A stretch of 64,000 bases of DNA from Vulcanimicrobiota bacterium (GTDB lineage Bacteria; Vulcanimicrobiota; Vulcanimicrobiia; Vulcanimicrobiales; Vulcanimicrobiaceae), in contig PLWS01000004.1 of the NCBI GenBank assembly GCA_003151115.1, positions 62,001 to 126,000 on the forward strand, in the 5' to 3' direction. Under the pieces are notes generated by a model. The model was given only the letters and a program-made list of their open reading frames with translations, did not search any database and was not told where the DNA came from. Every line of letters begins with the position of its first letter. The first letter of the stretch is position 1. Of the stretch, positions 8,337 to 17,278 are shown piece after piece. Made by a program: the position numbers and the translations under genes.

Positions 8337-8897
8337 TTAACCGTTCATCGACCGGAGTTGGGCCGGATCGTTCACGTCGTCGTAGGCGCCCTCGTCTTCA
8401 ATCGGAACGCCGACTCGAAGCAGCTCCGGGTCGTCGCGTAAGCTTTGCAGTGAATCTCCGGTGGTCACTTCGAGGCGCGTTCGCGCGCGCGGTGAGAAGT
8501 AGACGGGATGACCGCCGACGCCGTTGCGTTCGGGAAAACAGACATCGGCTTGCGTTTCTTGTGCGCGTTGAGCAATGGCGCTTGCAAGCGCGGTGGTGAC
8601 CAGCGGTTTATCGCCCAGAAACACGAGCAGTGCGTGTTCGGGCGGCACCGCGCCGTTGGCGATCTCGAACGAGTGCGCCATCCCGAGATCGGGCCGGTTG
8701 TTTTGAATGATTTGCATACGCGGGCGCAGGCGGATGTGCGGCGATACCTCGGGCGAACTGACGACGATCGTTTCGAAATCGCGGCAGGCGTCGAGAACGC
8801 GATCGAGCATCGGCACGCCGCGCACGTCCATCAAGAGCTTTTGCGCGCCCATGCGCGAAGAGCGCCCGGCGGCTAGGACAACTGCGGTGACTTCCAA
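8337..8897 (-). CDS. MocA-like molybdenum cofactor cytidylyltransferase (NTP_transf_3)
   Basis: A nucleotidyltransferase of 186 residues with the pyrophosphorylase signature VVLAAGRSSRMGAQKLL at the N-terminus, VFLGDKPLV for the metal-binding aspartate, and GGHPVYFSP for substrate binding. MocA-type enzymes attach CMP to molybdopterin for xanthine-dehydrogenase-family enzymes. The TTG start at 8897 follows GAGGGGG and lies 25 bp inside the xdhC-like gene, so expression is coupled. The molybdenum hydroxylase genes on the other side of xdhC support this role over other sugar-nucleotide transferases. Confidence 0.83.
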   Translation of the reverse strand: MEVTAVVLAAGRSSRMGAQKLLMDVRGVPMLDRVLDACRDFETIVVSSPEVSPHIRLRPRMQIIQNNRPDLGMAHSFEIANGAVPPEHALLVFLGDKPLVTTALASAIAQRAQETQADVCFPERNGVGGHPVYFSPRARTRLEVTTGDSLQSLRDDPELLRVGVPIEDEGAYDDVNDPAQLRSMNG

Positions 8898-9982
8898 TGC
8901 CCCCTCACCGGTCCGCTGCCCGCCGTCAGTCTTCCGCCTTCGCGACCGTGACGCAGCGCGACGATCTCGGCCGCAATCGCAATCGCCGTCTCTTCAGGAG
9001 TACGCGCGCCTAAGTCGAGTCCGATCGGTGCATTCAGCCGCGCTAATTCTTCAGGCGTAAGTCCGAGATCGCGCAATTGCGCCATGCGCCGTTCGTTGGT
9101 TCTCCGGCTGCCCATCACGCCGATGTATCCCGCGTTTGTCCGCAGCGCGGCTCGAATAAGCGGAATGTCGAATTTTTCATCATGCGTTAGCGCAACGATC
9201 GCGGTGCGCTCGTCGACCGGTGAGTCGCGCAAGAAATCATCCGGCCACGCAACGACTACGCGATCGGCTTCCGGAAAACGTTCGGGCGTTGCGAAGGCGG
9301 ATCGGGCGTCGCACAGCGTGACTTCATAGCCGAGCAGTTTGGCGACGCGGACCATTGCGTGCGCGAAATCGATCGCCCCGAAAATGTACATCCGCGGTTT
9401 CGCCAATACGCGGTGAATGAAGACGCGAACGTCGCCGTGCGGTTCGCCTTCGTCGCCGTACATGCGAATCTCGGTGGCGTCGCCCGCAACCGATGCGCGC
9501 ACTTCGACGGCGACAACGTCGTCGAGGCGCGCGTTTCCGAGCGAACCCAAGACGGAGTCTTCAAATATATAGAGGCGGTTTGCGCGCCCGGCATCGTCGA
9601 GCCGGATCGCTTCGGCGAACAGAGTCTCCGACATCAGATGGCGTTCGAGCCCGGCGGTTTCGGCGGCGTCGAGCGGCTCGACCAGCACGGTGAGCGTTCC
9701 GCCACAACTTAACCCGACCGCTTGGGCGTCGGCGTCCGAAAGACCGTACTCCACCAAGCGCGCGCGGCCGTCGCGGAGGACGCCGGCGGCTTCCTGCGCC
9801 AGGGCCGACTCCACGCAGCCCCCGCTGATGGAGCCCAGGAGCGTACCGGCCGACGAGATCGCCATGACCGCTCCGGGATCGCGTGGCGCCGAGCGCAGGA
9901 CGTCAACGAGGGTCGCCAGGGCGACGCGTTCGCCGGCCTGCTGAAGGCGGCGGACCTGCCCGAGGAGTTCGTACATGCGCAT
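8873..9982 (-). CDS. xdhC: XdhC/CoxI-family molybdenum hydroxylase maturation factor
   Basis: XdhC proteins bind the molybdenum cofactor, assist its sulfuration and insert it into xanthine-dehydrogenase-type enzymes. The 369 residues contain the N-terminal XdhC_CoxI domain (LATLVDVLRSAPRDPGAVMA; SISGGCVESALA) and a C-terminal Rossmann-like XdhC_C domain (GYIGVMGSRRTNERRM, LNAPIGLDLGARTPEETAIA). Two near start codons exist, ATG 9982 and ATG 9976. The gene diverges from the enzyme genes with only about 35 bp between start codons, and overlaps the mocA-like gene downstream. Confidence 0.92.
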   Translation of the reverse strand: MRMYELLGQVRRLQQAGERVALATLVDVLRSAPRDPGAVMAISSAGTLLGSISGGCVESALAQEAAGVLRDGRARLVEYGLSDADAQAVGLSCGGTLTVLVEPLDAAETAGLERHLMSETLFAEAIRLDDAGRANRLYIFEDSVLGSLGNARLDDVVAVEVRASVAGDATEIRMYGDEGEPHGDVRVFIHRVLAKPRMYIFGAIDFAHAMVRVAKLLGYEVTLCDARSAFATPERFPEADRVVVAWPDDFLRDSPVDERTAIVALTHDEKFDIPLIRAALRTNAGYIGVMGSRRTNERRMAQLRDLGLTPEELARLNAPIGLDLGARTPEETAIAIAAEIVALRHGREGGRLTAGSGPVRGHWKSPQLS

Positions 9983-9985
9983 GGC

Positions 9986-10005
9986 TTCAACGGGGGTCCG
10001 GTGAA
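9986..10005. promoter_or_regulatory. Dyad in the xdhC/xdh divergent gap
   Basis: TTCA-N-CGG-N4-CCG-N-TGAA lies almost centrally in the 35-bp gap between divergent start codons, with seven of ten positions in each half symmetric. It could be an operator serving both genes. No regulator gene lies nearby. Confidence 0.35.
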
Positions 10006-10017
10006 GTCCGACCGGCT

Positions 10018-11523
10018 ATGCTGTGGCAGCACTACCACCAGCCGCGTTCAGTAGCGCGGGCGCTTGCATTGCTCCGCGAATACGGTGCGGCCGCGCGCAT
10101 CGTCTCGGGCGGCACCGACGTGCTCGTCGAGCTGCAGCGCGGCATCAAGCCGACCGAAACGCTGATTGACGTCACGCAATTGCGCGAGCTGAAATACGTG
10201 CGCGACGAAGGCGAGCGTATCGCGATCGGCGGAATCGCCACGCACAACGATGTGCTTGCATCGCAGGTATGCGCGCAGCGCGCGCAGCCGCTCGTGCAAG
10301 CCTGCGTCGAGGTCGGCGCCCCGCAGATCCGCACTCGCGCCACGATTGCGGGCAACTTGGTTACCGCGTCGCCGGCGAACGATACGATCGTTCCGCTGAT
10401 CGCGATGGGCGGCGAAGTCGTATTGCAAAGCGTCGACGGCGAGCGCGTCGTCGACATTGCCGAGTTCTTCACCGGGTTTCGCCAGACGCAGATGCGGCCC
10501 GACGAGCTGCTGCGCGAAATTCGCGTCCGTCCTTTAGCTGAGAACGAACGCGGGATATTTCTCAAACTCGGCTTACGCCGAGCCCAGGCGATCTCGGTGA
10601 TCAGCGTGGCGGCGGTTGTTAAGATGAACGGCAAGGCCGTGTCGGAGGCGAGGATCGCGCTCGGGTGTTTGGCTCCGACGATCGTGCGCGCAAAGAACGC
10701 TGAGGTGGCGCTGGTAGGAAAAGCCTTGAGCGCCGAGACGATCGCTTCGGCGGCAGAAGCCGTGCTCGAAGACGTCTCGCCGATTGGCGACGTGCGCGGC
10801 AGCGCCGAGTACCGGCTGCTTGCCGTCAGCGCGCTGGTGGAACGCAGTTTGCAGCGCATTGCGGGCGATTCATGCGCCGAAGGTTTGCCCGAGCGGCACA
10901 TCCTGCTCGATACGGGTGAGGCGCCGGCCCTTTCAGTGAAAGATTTCGACGGCACGATCGTTTCGACGATTAACGGCAAACGCACCGAAATGCGCGACGC
11001 CGGCCGCAAGACGCTGCTCAACGCACTGCGCGAAAATGTGGGGCTCACCGGATCGAAGGAAGGCTGCGCCGAGGGCGAGTGCGGCGCGTGCACCGTGTGG
11101 ATTGACGGGCAGGCGGTGATGTCATGCCTGGTTCCGGCTGCGCAAGCGCACGGGCATGCACTCGTTACGATTGAAGGGCTGGCCGCCAGCCACAATGGGA
11201 AGCCGCTCCATCCGCTGCAGCAGGCCTACATCGAACGCGGTGCGGTGCAGTGCGGATTTTGCATACCCGGCATGTTGATGGCGGGAGCCAAGCTGTTGCA
11301 AGAATGTGAAGCGCCAACGCTCGAGCAGCATCAGACCGCGATCAGCGGAAACATCTGCCGCTGCACGGGTTATCGCAAGATTCTCGACGCAATGCAGCAA
11401 GCGGCGAGCGAAATGGGACATGAAGAAAGCCCTAACCCTTCGTTCCCCTCAGGGTCCCTCCCATCGACTCGCGTTTCGAAGGAAACGCCGCTCAGGACAG
11501 GCTCGCTCAGGATGACACGATAG
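10018..11523 (+). CDS. Molybdenum hydroxylase FAD + [2Fe-2S] fusion subunit (xanthine dehydrogenase type)
   Basis: A 501-residue fusion that shuttles electrons from the molybdenum centre. Residues 1-280 are a CoxM/XdhB-type FAD domain (SGGTDVLVELQRG; TIAGNLVTASPANDT; KLGLRRAQAISVISVAA). Residues about 320-475 are a [2Fe-2S] subunit with C350, C355 and C358 in CAEGECGAC, then QCGFC (C412, C415) and CRC (C447, C449). The domain order, FAD before Fe-S, is the reverse of classical XdhA. I start at ATG 10018; upstream in-frame codons overlap xdhC. The last 22 or so residues (SLPSTRVSKETPLRTGSLRM and onward) are encoded by an interspersed repeat. Confidence 0.88.
   Translation: MLWQHYHQPRSVARALALLREYGAAARIVSGGTDVLVELQRGIKPTETLIDVTQLRELKYVRDEGERIAIGGIATHNDVLASQVCAQRAQPLVQACVEVGAPQIRTRATIAGNLVTASPANDTIVPLIAMGGEVVLQSVDGERVVDIAEFFTGFRQTQMRPDELLREIRVRPLAENERGIFLKLGLRRAQAISVISVAAVVKMNGKAVSEARIALGCLAPTIVRAKNAEVALVGKALSAETIASAAEAVLEDVSPIGDVRGSAEYRLLAVSALVERSLQRIAGDSCAEGLPERHILLDTGEAPALSVKDFDGTIVSTINGKRTEMRDAGRKTLLNALRENVGLTGSKEGCAEGECGACTVWIDGQAVMSCLVPAAQAHGHALVTIEGLAASHNGKPLHPLQQAYIERGAVQCGFCIPGMLMAGAKLLQECEAPTLEQHQTAISGNICRCTGYRKILDAMQQAASEMGHEESPNPSFPSGSLPSTRVSKETPLRTGSLRMTR
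11453..11517 (+). repeat. Interspersed repeat, copy 3 (encodes the C-terminus of the FAD/Fe-S subunit)
   Basis: GTTTCGAAGGAAAC hairpin with CGCTCAGGACAGGCTCGCTCAGGATGACA. The reading frame of the upstream gene runs through it and stops at TAG 11521-11523. Confidence 0.88.
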
Positions 11524-13707
11524 ATGTCCCAAGCACGTCGCGATAGCGAGTTGATCGGTGCAGCCGTGCCGAGGCCGGACGCGCTCGGCAAAGTCACCGG
11601 CGCTGCGAAATATCCGGCCGACTTAGTGCGAGCCGATATGGTGCAGCTGAAAGCGGTCTTTGCCAATCGCGCGCACGCGCGCATTCTTTCGGTTGAAACA
11701 TCGGCGGCGTTGGCTCATCCGGGCGTGCTGGCTGTATTCACCGCAGCGGACGTTCCATACAACCGTTTCGGGCTTATCGATGACGACCAGCCGCTGCTTT
11801 GCGACGACAAGGTGCGCTTCGTCGGCGACCGGGTCGCGTTGGTGGCCGCGGAAACGGTCGAAGCGGCGGAGGCCGCCGCGAAACTCGTGCACGTTGAGTA
11901 TGAAGACCTGCCGATCGTTTCGGAGGTGCGTGCAGCGATGGCGTCGGACGCGCCGCTGGTTCACGCGGACCGTGAGAACAATGTTCTCGGGCACATCCGG
12001 ATTCGCAAGGGCGATGTGGAAGCCGCGTTTGCCTCAGCCGATGTCGTCATCGAAGAAGAGTTTTCCACGTCGTGGCAAGAGCACGCGTACTTGCAGCCCG
12101 ACGCCGGCATCGCGTACTACGAAGGCGAGAAGCTCGTCGTAGAGACGGCGGGCCAATGGCTGCACGAGGATCGACGCCAGATCGCCAAGATGCTGCAGCT
12201 CGCCGAGGACGACGTGGTGATCCGCTACGCGAAGATCGGCGGTGCGTTCGGCGGACGCGAAGATCTGATCGTTCAGCCGCTGCTGGCGCTGGCGACGTGG
12301 AAGCTGAAACGGCCTTCCGCGCTGGTCTGGAACCGCGAAGAGTCGATCGTCGGCCATCAAAAACGTCATCCGTATTTCATCCGATCCAAGTGGGCTGCGA
12401 ACAAAGACGGGAAGATCGTGGCCGCGCAGACGGAGCTACTGGCCGACGGCGGCGCGTATGCGAGTACGAGCATCGAGGTGCTCAAGGGCGCGACGGTCGG
12501 CGCCTCGGGCACGTACGAGATCGAAAACGTCGCGAGCGATGGTTACGTCGTTTACACAAACAACGTCCCGTGCGGCGCCTTCCGCGGATTCGGCTTGCCA
12601 CAGGCGCAGTTCGCGGCAGAATCGATGGTGACGCGCTTGGCGGTGTCGCTTGGTATGGATCCGATCGAGTTCCGCAAGCGCAATATGTACCGCGAAGGCA
12701 GCCTGACCGCGACGCAAACTCCGCTTCCGCAGGGCGTCAGCGCACTGTCCGTGCTCGAACGGTGCTCCGCGGAGATGGAAGCGCGCTTTCGCACCAACGG
12801 CACCGTCTCCCCAGTCTTTAAGCGTGGTGTCGGAATGGCGTCGGGAATTAAGAACGTCGGATATTCGTTCGGATTTCCCGATCAAGCGACGGCGACCGTT
12901 GAGTTGTACGGTGAAAAAGAGATCGATCGCGTCGTGTTGCGCATCGGCGCGGCCGAGTGCGGACAAGGAGCGCATTTGGTGATGCGGCAAGTCTGCGCCG
13001 CGACGCTCGACTTACCGCTAGAGCGCATCGAGCTGATCGCTGAAGACAGCCACGAGTCGCCAAATGCCGGCAGCGCTTCGGCTTCGCGCATGACATTTAT
13101 GGGCGGGCGCGCAGTGAAGGATGCCGCAACGGCGGCGCTTGCAAAGTTTCCGGGCTCCGACGCAAAAGCGACGGTCCAATTCCGATCCGCCGAAACCACG
13201 CCGCTCGAGCCGGAGACCGGCAAAGGCTTTCCGCATTTTAATTACGGCTACGTCTCGCAAGCGGTAGAAGTAGAAGTAGACACGGCCACCGGGCTCGTAC
13301 GCGTGCTGCGCATCATCAGCGTGCACGATGTTGGCCGCGCCATCAACAAACAGCAAGTGGAAGGTCAGATCGAAGGCTGCCTGGCGCAAGCCGTTGGTTA
13401 CGCGCTGACCGAAAACTTCCAATGCCGCGACGGAAGAATCTTGACGCCGCATTTCAGCAACTACCTTTTGCCGACGACGCTCGATATGCCGACCGACGTC
13501 TATCCGGTGATCATGGAGCTCGCCGATCCGAACGGACCGTTTGGCGCCCGTGGCGTTGCAGAGATGGCGCTCGTGCCGTTTGCCGCCGCGGTTGCAAACG
13601 CGATTCACGCGGCTACGGGCGCATGGGTGACGCAGGTTCCCTTTACGCCTGAGCGCGTTCTCGCGGCGATTGCAAAAACGCGAAGTGTGGAAGCGGTAAC
13701 GGCCTGA
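11524..13707 (+). CDS. Molybdenum hydroxylase large subunit (xanthine dehydrogenase, Mo-binding)
   Basis: 727-residue molybdopterin-binding subunit of the xanthine dehydrogenase/aldehyde oxidase family. It would hydroxylate hypoxanthine or xanthine to urate, judging by the downstream PuuD, hydroxyisourate hydrolase and allantoinase genes. Family marks include ALGKVTGAAKYPADL, GGAFGGREDLIVQPL, PCGAFRGFGLPQAQFA, AAECGQGAHLVM and, near the C-terminus, GPFGARGVAEMALVP, which holds the catalytic glutamate. The ATG follows directly on the stop of the FAD/Fe-S gene, and the AGGA of the intervening repeat is the only ribosome-binding-like sequence. Purine specificity is inferred from context; other heterocycles remain possible. 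Confidence 0.88.
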   Translation: MSQARRDSELIGAAVPRPDALGKVTGAAKYPADLVRADMVQLKAVFANRAHARILSVETSAALAHPGVLAVFTAADVPYNRFGLIDDDQPLLCDDKVRFVGDRVALVAAETVEAAEAAAKLVHVEYEDLPIVSEVRAAMASDAPLVHADRENNVLGHIRIRKGDVEAAFASADVVIEEEFSTSWQEHAYLQPDAGIAYYEGEKLVVETAGQWLHEDRRQIAKMLQLAEDDVVIRYAKIGGAFGGREDLIVQPLLALATWKLKRPSALVWNREESIVGHQKRHPYFIRSKWAANKDGKIVAAQTELLADGGAYASTSIEVLKGATVGASGTYEIENVASDGYVVYTNNVPCGAFRGFGLPQAQFAAESMVTRLAVSLGMDPIEFRKRNMYREGSLTATQTPLPQGVSALSVLERCSAEMEARFRTNGTVSPVFKRGVGMASGIKNVGYSFGFPDQATATVELYGEKEIDRVVLRIGAAECGQGAHLVMRQVCAATLDLPLERIELIAEDSHESPNAGSASASRMTFMGGRAVKDAATAALAKFPGSDAKATVQFRSAETTPLEPETGKGFPHFNYGYVSQAVEVEVDTATGLVRVLRIISVHDVGRAINKQQVEGQIEGCLAQAVGYALTENFQCRDGRILTPHFSNYLLPTTLDMPTDVYPVIMELADPNGPFGARGVAEMALVPFAAAVANAIHAATGAWVTQVPFTPERVLAAIAKTRSVEAVTA

Positions 13708-13751
13708 AGCGACGAGGCGCTACACTATGGATTATCTTAGCGGCCGCATTT

Positions 13752-15458
13752 ATGCTGTCGTTTCCGGTCGTGCAATTATTGCTCGACAGCGGCAATTTCA
13801 TGGGCTTGAATCCCGCGCCGATTGGCGCGACCGTCGATTTTCCCTCGGGCATGGTGACAGCGGTGCTACCCGGCACTCCGGCGGCCCGAGCGGGTCTACT
13901 GCCCGGAGATCGAATCGACTACGCGCGCTCGGGTTGGACAATGCGCATCTGGATTCGGTCGGGGCATTTACGCACCGGCATTCCGGCGACGCTTCCAATC
14001 GTCCGCGCGGGCCAGGCTACGACTGTAACGCTGATTGCTCCGCGTGCCGCGCCCATATCCACAAACCTGCTTGTCATCGATCTGGCTAAGATACTGGCGG
14101 CCCTGATATACGTCTTTCTGGGCTGCGCATTCTATTTCGCGTCGCGCACAACGCTGTCGCTTGTGTTCATGGTATTTTGCTTTGCTATGGTCGGCCCGTT
14201 TGCGAATACTTCCTGGATGCATGTCTCTCCGCCCTGGGCGGAGCCGCTGGCAGCGTTCGTCGGGGCCTTACTTCCGCTGGCGCAGTCGTGGAGCTATTTG
14301 ATATTTTGCTTGCGTTTTCCGACGGGCACTGCGATCGGCCGATGGAGGCTGGTCGATCGCGCGGTCCCGGCGATCATGGTGCTCTTCTTTTTGATGTATT
14401 ACGGACATTTTTATACGGTCGCTTTCATCAACGGAGAAAATGACCCGCTCTACAATGTTTTCGTTTCGTGCGCTTGGCTCGCCAACTTCCTAGGAGCAGG
14501 TGCTTTTATAGCTCGCTATTGGAACACGCGGGGCGCCGAGACCATCCGCATGCGCTGGGTAGCCGTAGCGCTCGCGATTTACCTAGGAATATTGGGGATA
14601 TTTTTCATCGATCAAGCGGTTCACGGGAACGCGCTCTGGGTTGCTTATCTGACGCTCTTCAATCCGGCGCCGTTCGCATTTGCGTACGCGCTGGTGCGCG
14701 GCCGTATTATCGACGTTCGGATTTTCGGCGGCCGCGCCATCGTCTATGCGGCACTTACGGCAATTCCGGTGGCCTTACTAGCAATCGTCGATTGGTTTTT
14801 CGCGCGGCGACTGCAGGATGCGCGCTTAGCAACGTTCCTCGAAGTGGGCCTGGCTGTTGCCTTCAGTTTTTGGCTACGCGGATTGCACCGGCGCATCGAT
14901 CGCTTCGTTGAACGCGTCTTTTTTGCGAGCCGGCATCGTGCCCTCGAGCGCGTACGGCACATCACGCGCGCGCTGCCGTTCACGGAGAGGATTGAAACGA
15001 TCGAAACGATGCTCTGCGATGAAACTGCGGCCGCACTCCAGTTGACCTCTGCGGCTCTCTTTCGGGTGGATCAAGGCGCGTTTGTTCGGACCTGCGCGCG
15101 CGACTGGGACGATGGAGCCGATCGCCTGGATTCGGACGACCCACTCATCCTTTTCGCACGCTCGTCAAATGCGGGCGTTTATCTCGACGATGTACCCCGC
15201 TCGCACGCGGCAGTTCCAAAGGGCGACGCTAAACCGGCCTTCGGATTGCCCGTTACCGTCGGCCACCGCGTGATTGCGGTCGTGCTGTATGGAAACCATG
15301 TGAACGGCGAGCCTATCGACGGCGAGGAAGAAGGGCTTCTCAACGCGCTTGCTCACGCTTCGGCGACCGCGTACGAACATTTGCATGCCCTTGAGCGCGA
15401 ACGCGAGATCGCGCAGCTGCGTTCGCAGCTTCGGCTTAGTACCTCCGCTTCTAGATAG
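13752..15458 (+). CDS. PDZ - multi-pass membrane - GAF protein without an output domain
   Basis: Residues 1-100 contain a PDZ-like domain (MVTAVLPGTPAARAGLLPGD) behind a hydrophobic N-terminus. Residues about 110-345 hold roughly seven hydrophobic helices. The C-terminal 190 residues contain a helical segment with FVERVFFASRHRALERVRH and a GAF-like domain ending in a short coiled coil (ALEREREIAQLRS). Related membrane histidine kinases carry a kinase core after such a region, but here the protein stops. Hydrophobic coding continues upstream of the ATG in the same frame (WIILAAAF), so the true start may be a non-ATG codon near 13704. Unknown signalling role. It overlaps the convergent DUF4349 gene by 8 bp. 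Confidence 0.72.
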   Translation: MLSFPVVQLLLDSGNFMGLNPAPIGATVDFPSGMVTAVLPGTPAARAGLLPGDRIDYARSGWTMRIWIRSGHLRTGIPATLPIVRAGQATTVTLIAPRAAPISTNLLVIDLAKILAALIYVFLGCAFYFASRTTLSLVFMVFCFAMVGPFANTSWMHVSPPWAEPLAAFVGALLPLAQSWSYLIFCLRFPTGTAIGRWRLVDRAVPAIMVLFFLMYYGHFYTVAFINGENDPLYNVFVSCAWLANFLGAGAFIARYWNTRGAETIRMRWVAVALAIYLGILGIFFIDQAVHGNALWVAYLTLFNPAPFAFAYALVRGRIIDVRIFGGRAIVYAALTAIPVALLAIVDWFFARRLQDARLATFLEVGLAVAFSFWLRGLHRRIDRFVERVFFASRHRALERVRHITRALPFTERIETIETMLCDETAAALQLTSAALFRVDQGAFVRTCARDWDDGADRLDSDDPLILFARSSNAGVYLDDVPRSHAAVPKGDAKPAFGLPVTVGHRVIAVVLYGNHVNGEPIDGEEEGLLNALAHASATAYEHLHALEREREIAQLRSQLRLSTSASR

Positions 15459-16365
15459 ACGTGCGGCTTAGCCGCCTCCTTACCAGCCACCAACACAGCG
15501 CGGCGAGCAGCAGATATGGAATGAATGCTATCGCCCAAACAACCACGGAAACCAAGCCGATGGTAAACTGCGAGAGGGCATGAAGAGCCGTGTGCCACTC
15601 GCTGATGAGCTGCGCCGAAGCGGACGATTCTACCGGCGCACCGGCTACTTCGGCGGCCAGCGATACGGAGATGGTGGAGTAACTCACACGATTGCGCATG
15701 TCTTTGAGCTCCGCGTCGAGTGTTTCAATTTGCTCGCGCACGGCAGAGAGCTGGCTCTCGGCTTCAAGAATCTGGCCAATCGAACCCGAGCGATCCATGA
15801 TTTTCGCAATGTCAATCTCCGTGCGGCGGAGATTACGAAGGCGCGCCGCCGAATCCACGATCTGCGAGGTGAGGTCTTCGGCGCTTATCGAACGCGCACG
15901 CGCGTTACCGACGTGTGCGAGGTTGCGCATCGCAGCCTCGAAGCGATCGTCCGGGACTCGCAACTCCATATCCGCGGAGGGCGCGCCGCCTTGCTCGCTG
16001 CGGGCGGTGTCGTCGAGTGAAAGCACGTCGCCCGTTTGAGCCCGCGCGATCGCCGAGACGGCCGCGATCGCCTTGTCCACGTTCGGCACGAAAAGGCTGA
16101 CCGAACCGGTGCGTGCGATCTGCACGCCACTCCGCGCTGATTTAGCGGCTGAGGGGTTCGGTGCAGCGGCAAAGCGCATCTGGCCCGTTCCTTTGAGTGC
16201 GATATCGTGCGGCGCCGGCACAGATTTCATCACTCGCACGAAATCAATGTGCTCCATCGCCGAATAATCCGAATTCGCCGATCGCGATGCCGCGAATATG
16301 GCAGCTGCGAGCACGATGGCCGCAGCAGAGAACGTAATGACTGCAGGGCGAACGTATTTTCGCAT
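15451..16365 (-). CDS. DUF4349 membrane-anchored protein
   Basis: 304 residues with an N-terminal membrane anchor (residues 9-28), a DUF4349 region (SVSLFVPNVDKAIAAVSAIA; MELRVPDDRFEAAMRNL), a coiled coil (DAELKDMRNRVSYSTISVSL) and a C-terminal transmembrane helix followed by Arg-rich residues (WWLVRRRLSR). DUF4349 proteins are bacterial envelope proteins without an assigned biochemical function. The topology predicts a periplasmic or extracellular loop held by two anchors. It is transcribed alone, convergent with the PDZ-GAF gene. Confidence 0.82.
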   Translation of the reverse strand: MRKYVRPAVITFSAAAIVLAAAIFAASRSANSDYSAMEHIDFVRVMKSVPAPHDIALKGTGQMRFAAAPNPSAAKSARSGVQIARTGSVSLFVPNVDKAIAAVSAIARAQTGDVLSLDDTARSEQGGAPSADMELRVPDDRFEAAMRNLAHVGNARARSISAEDLTSQIVDSAARLRNLRRTEIDIAKIMDRSGSIGQILEAESQLSAVREQIETLDAELKDMRNRVSYSTISVSLAAEVAGAPVESSASAQLISEWHTALHALSQFTIGLVSVVVWAIAFIPYLLLAALCWWLVRRRLSRTSI

Positions 16366-16428
16366 TTCCGGCCCAACCTTTTACGGAGTGAACGCTTTGG
16401 CCGGGGACGATTGTGACCGCGAGCCTGT

Positions 16429-16974
16429 TTAGACCAACGAAATGAGGTAACGGCGCGCCTTGTGACCGGCGTCGACGGCATCGACGATTCGCACGCCTCC
16501 GCATTTTTCGATCACGCCGGCTGAGGCGGCGTTTTCATCCCAGCAGGTAATGAGCGCATCCACTTCGCCTAGTTCGCGTAACCGATTGCAGGCGTGCTGT
16601 AGCATTGCCGTCGCGACGCCTTGACGGCGGAACTTTGGTTGCACAGAGTAGCCGACGTGTCCACCCACACGCCAGAGCGTGCCGCGCACGGAGTGACGCA
16701 CGTGCACTTCGCCGGCCATTTCGTCGCCGGCGAACGCCCAGTACGTGTCGGAGGAAACCCAACGATCGGGCAAGCCGCGTCCTTCGCTAGCGAGCTGTAA
16801 GAACTCAATGTACGCCGGGAGATTCGTGCGCGCCAGCCCGAAGACACAGTCCACCGGCCACATGTCGTGATCTTCTGCGAGAAAAACGCTCAGGAATTTC
16901 TCGAACGCGGGAGCGAGCGCGGTGGAGGGGCGGCGGAAATCAAGATGCACGATTCCGCCACTTTCTAGCAACAT
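16429..16974 (-). CDS. GNAT-family N-acetyltransferase
   Basis: 181 residues from ATG 16974 (MLLESGGIVHLDF). The acetyl-CoA-binding motif A is VGYSVQPKFRRQGVATAML, followed by the motif B region CWDENAASAGVIEKCGGVRI. This C-terminal pattern resembles acetyltransferases of small molecules. A longer reading frame begins upstream at 17172 but runs antisense through the HicB-like gene, so the ATG at 16974 is preferred. Substrate is unknown. Confidence 0.83.
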   Translation of the reverse strand: MLLESGGIVHLDFRRPSTALAPAFEKFLSVFLAEDHDMWPVDCVFGLARTNLPAYIEFLQLASEGRGLPDRWVSSDTYWAFAGDEMAGEVHVRHSVRGTLWRVGGHVGYSVQPKFRRQGVATAMLQHACNRLRELGEVDALITCWDENAASAGVIEKCGGVRIVDAVDAGHKARRYLISLV

Positions 16975-17053
16975 GGGGACAACACTTGGCGCGAAAGAAC
17001 GAAGACTTGTCGCCGGGAATTGTAAAGGCGATTCTGAGGAAGGCGGGACTGCG

Positions 17054-17272
17054 ATGAGAAAAACACACGTCGCCATATTTGAGCAGTCTGAGGACGGTGG
17101 CTGGGGAGCATACGTCCCCGATCTTCCCGGGTGCGCGAGTTGGGGTGTTTCCCGCGAAGACGCGGCGCGCAATGTGCGCGATGCGATTGAAACCTACATT
17201 GACGAGCTGCGCGAACTGAACGAACCGATCCCGGAGCCCGGGTCGTACACGGAAGCTATTTCGGTCCCTTAG
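17054..17272 (+). CDS. HicB-like (DUF1902/UPF0150) protein without HicA
   Basis: A 72-residue protein with the HicB fold pattern: FEQSEDGGWGAYVPDLPGC, GVSREDAARNVRDAIETYID and an acidic C-terminus. It follows a purine-rich leader (AGGAAGGCGGGA). HicB normally neutralises the HicA toxin, whose gene lies directly next to it. Here the 79 bp upstream are too short for hicA and the downstream side is a repeat and the deaminase gene, so it is an orphan. It may act in another regulatory way or be a remnant. Confidence 0.8.
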   Translation: MRKTHVAIFEQSEDGGWGAYVPDLPGCASWGVSREDAARNVRDAIETYIDELRELNEPIPEPGSYTEAISVP

Positions 17273-17278
17273 CTTTGC

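Noticed and set aside
10032-11195. 387-residue open frame on the - strand
   Set aside because: Antisense to the FAD/Fe-S subunit, which has complete cofactor motifs.
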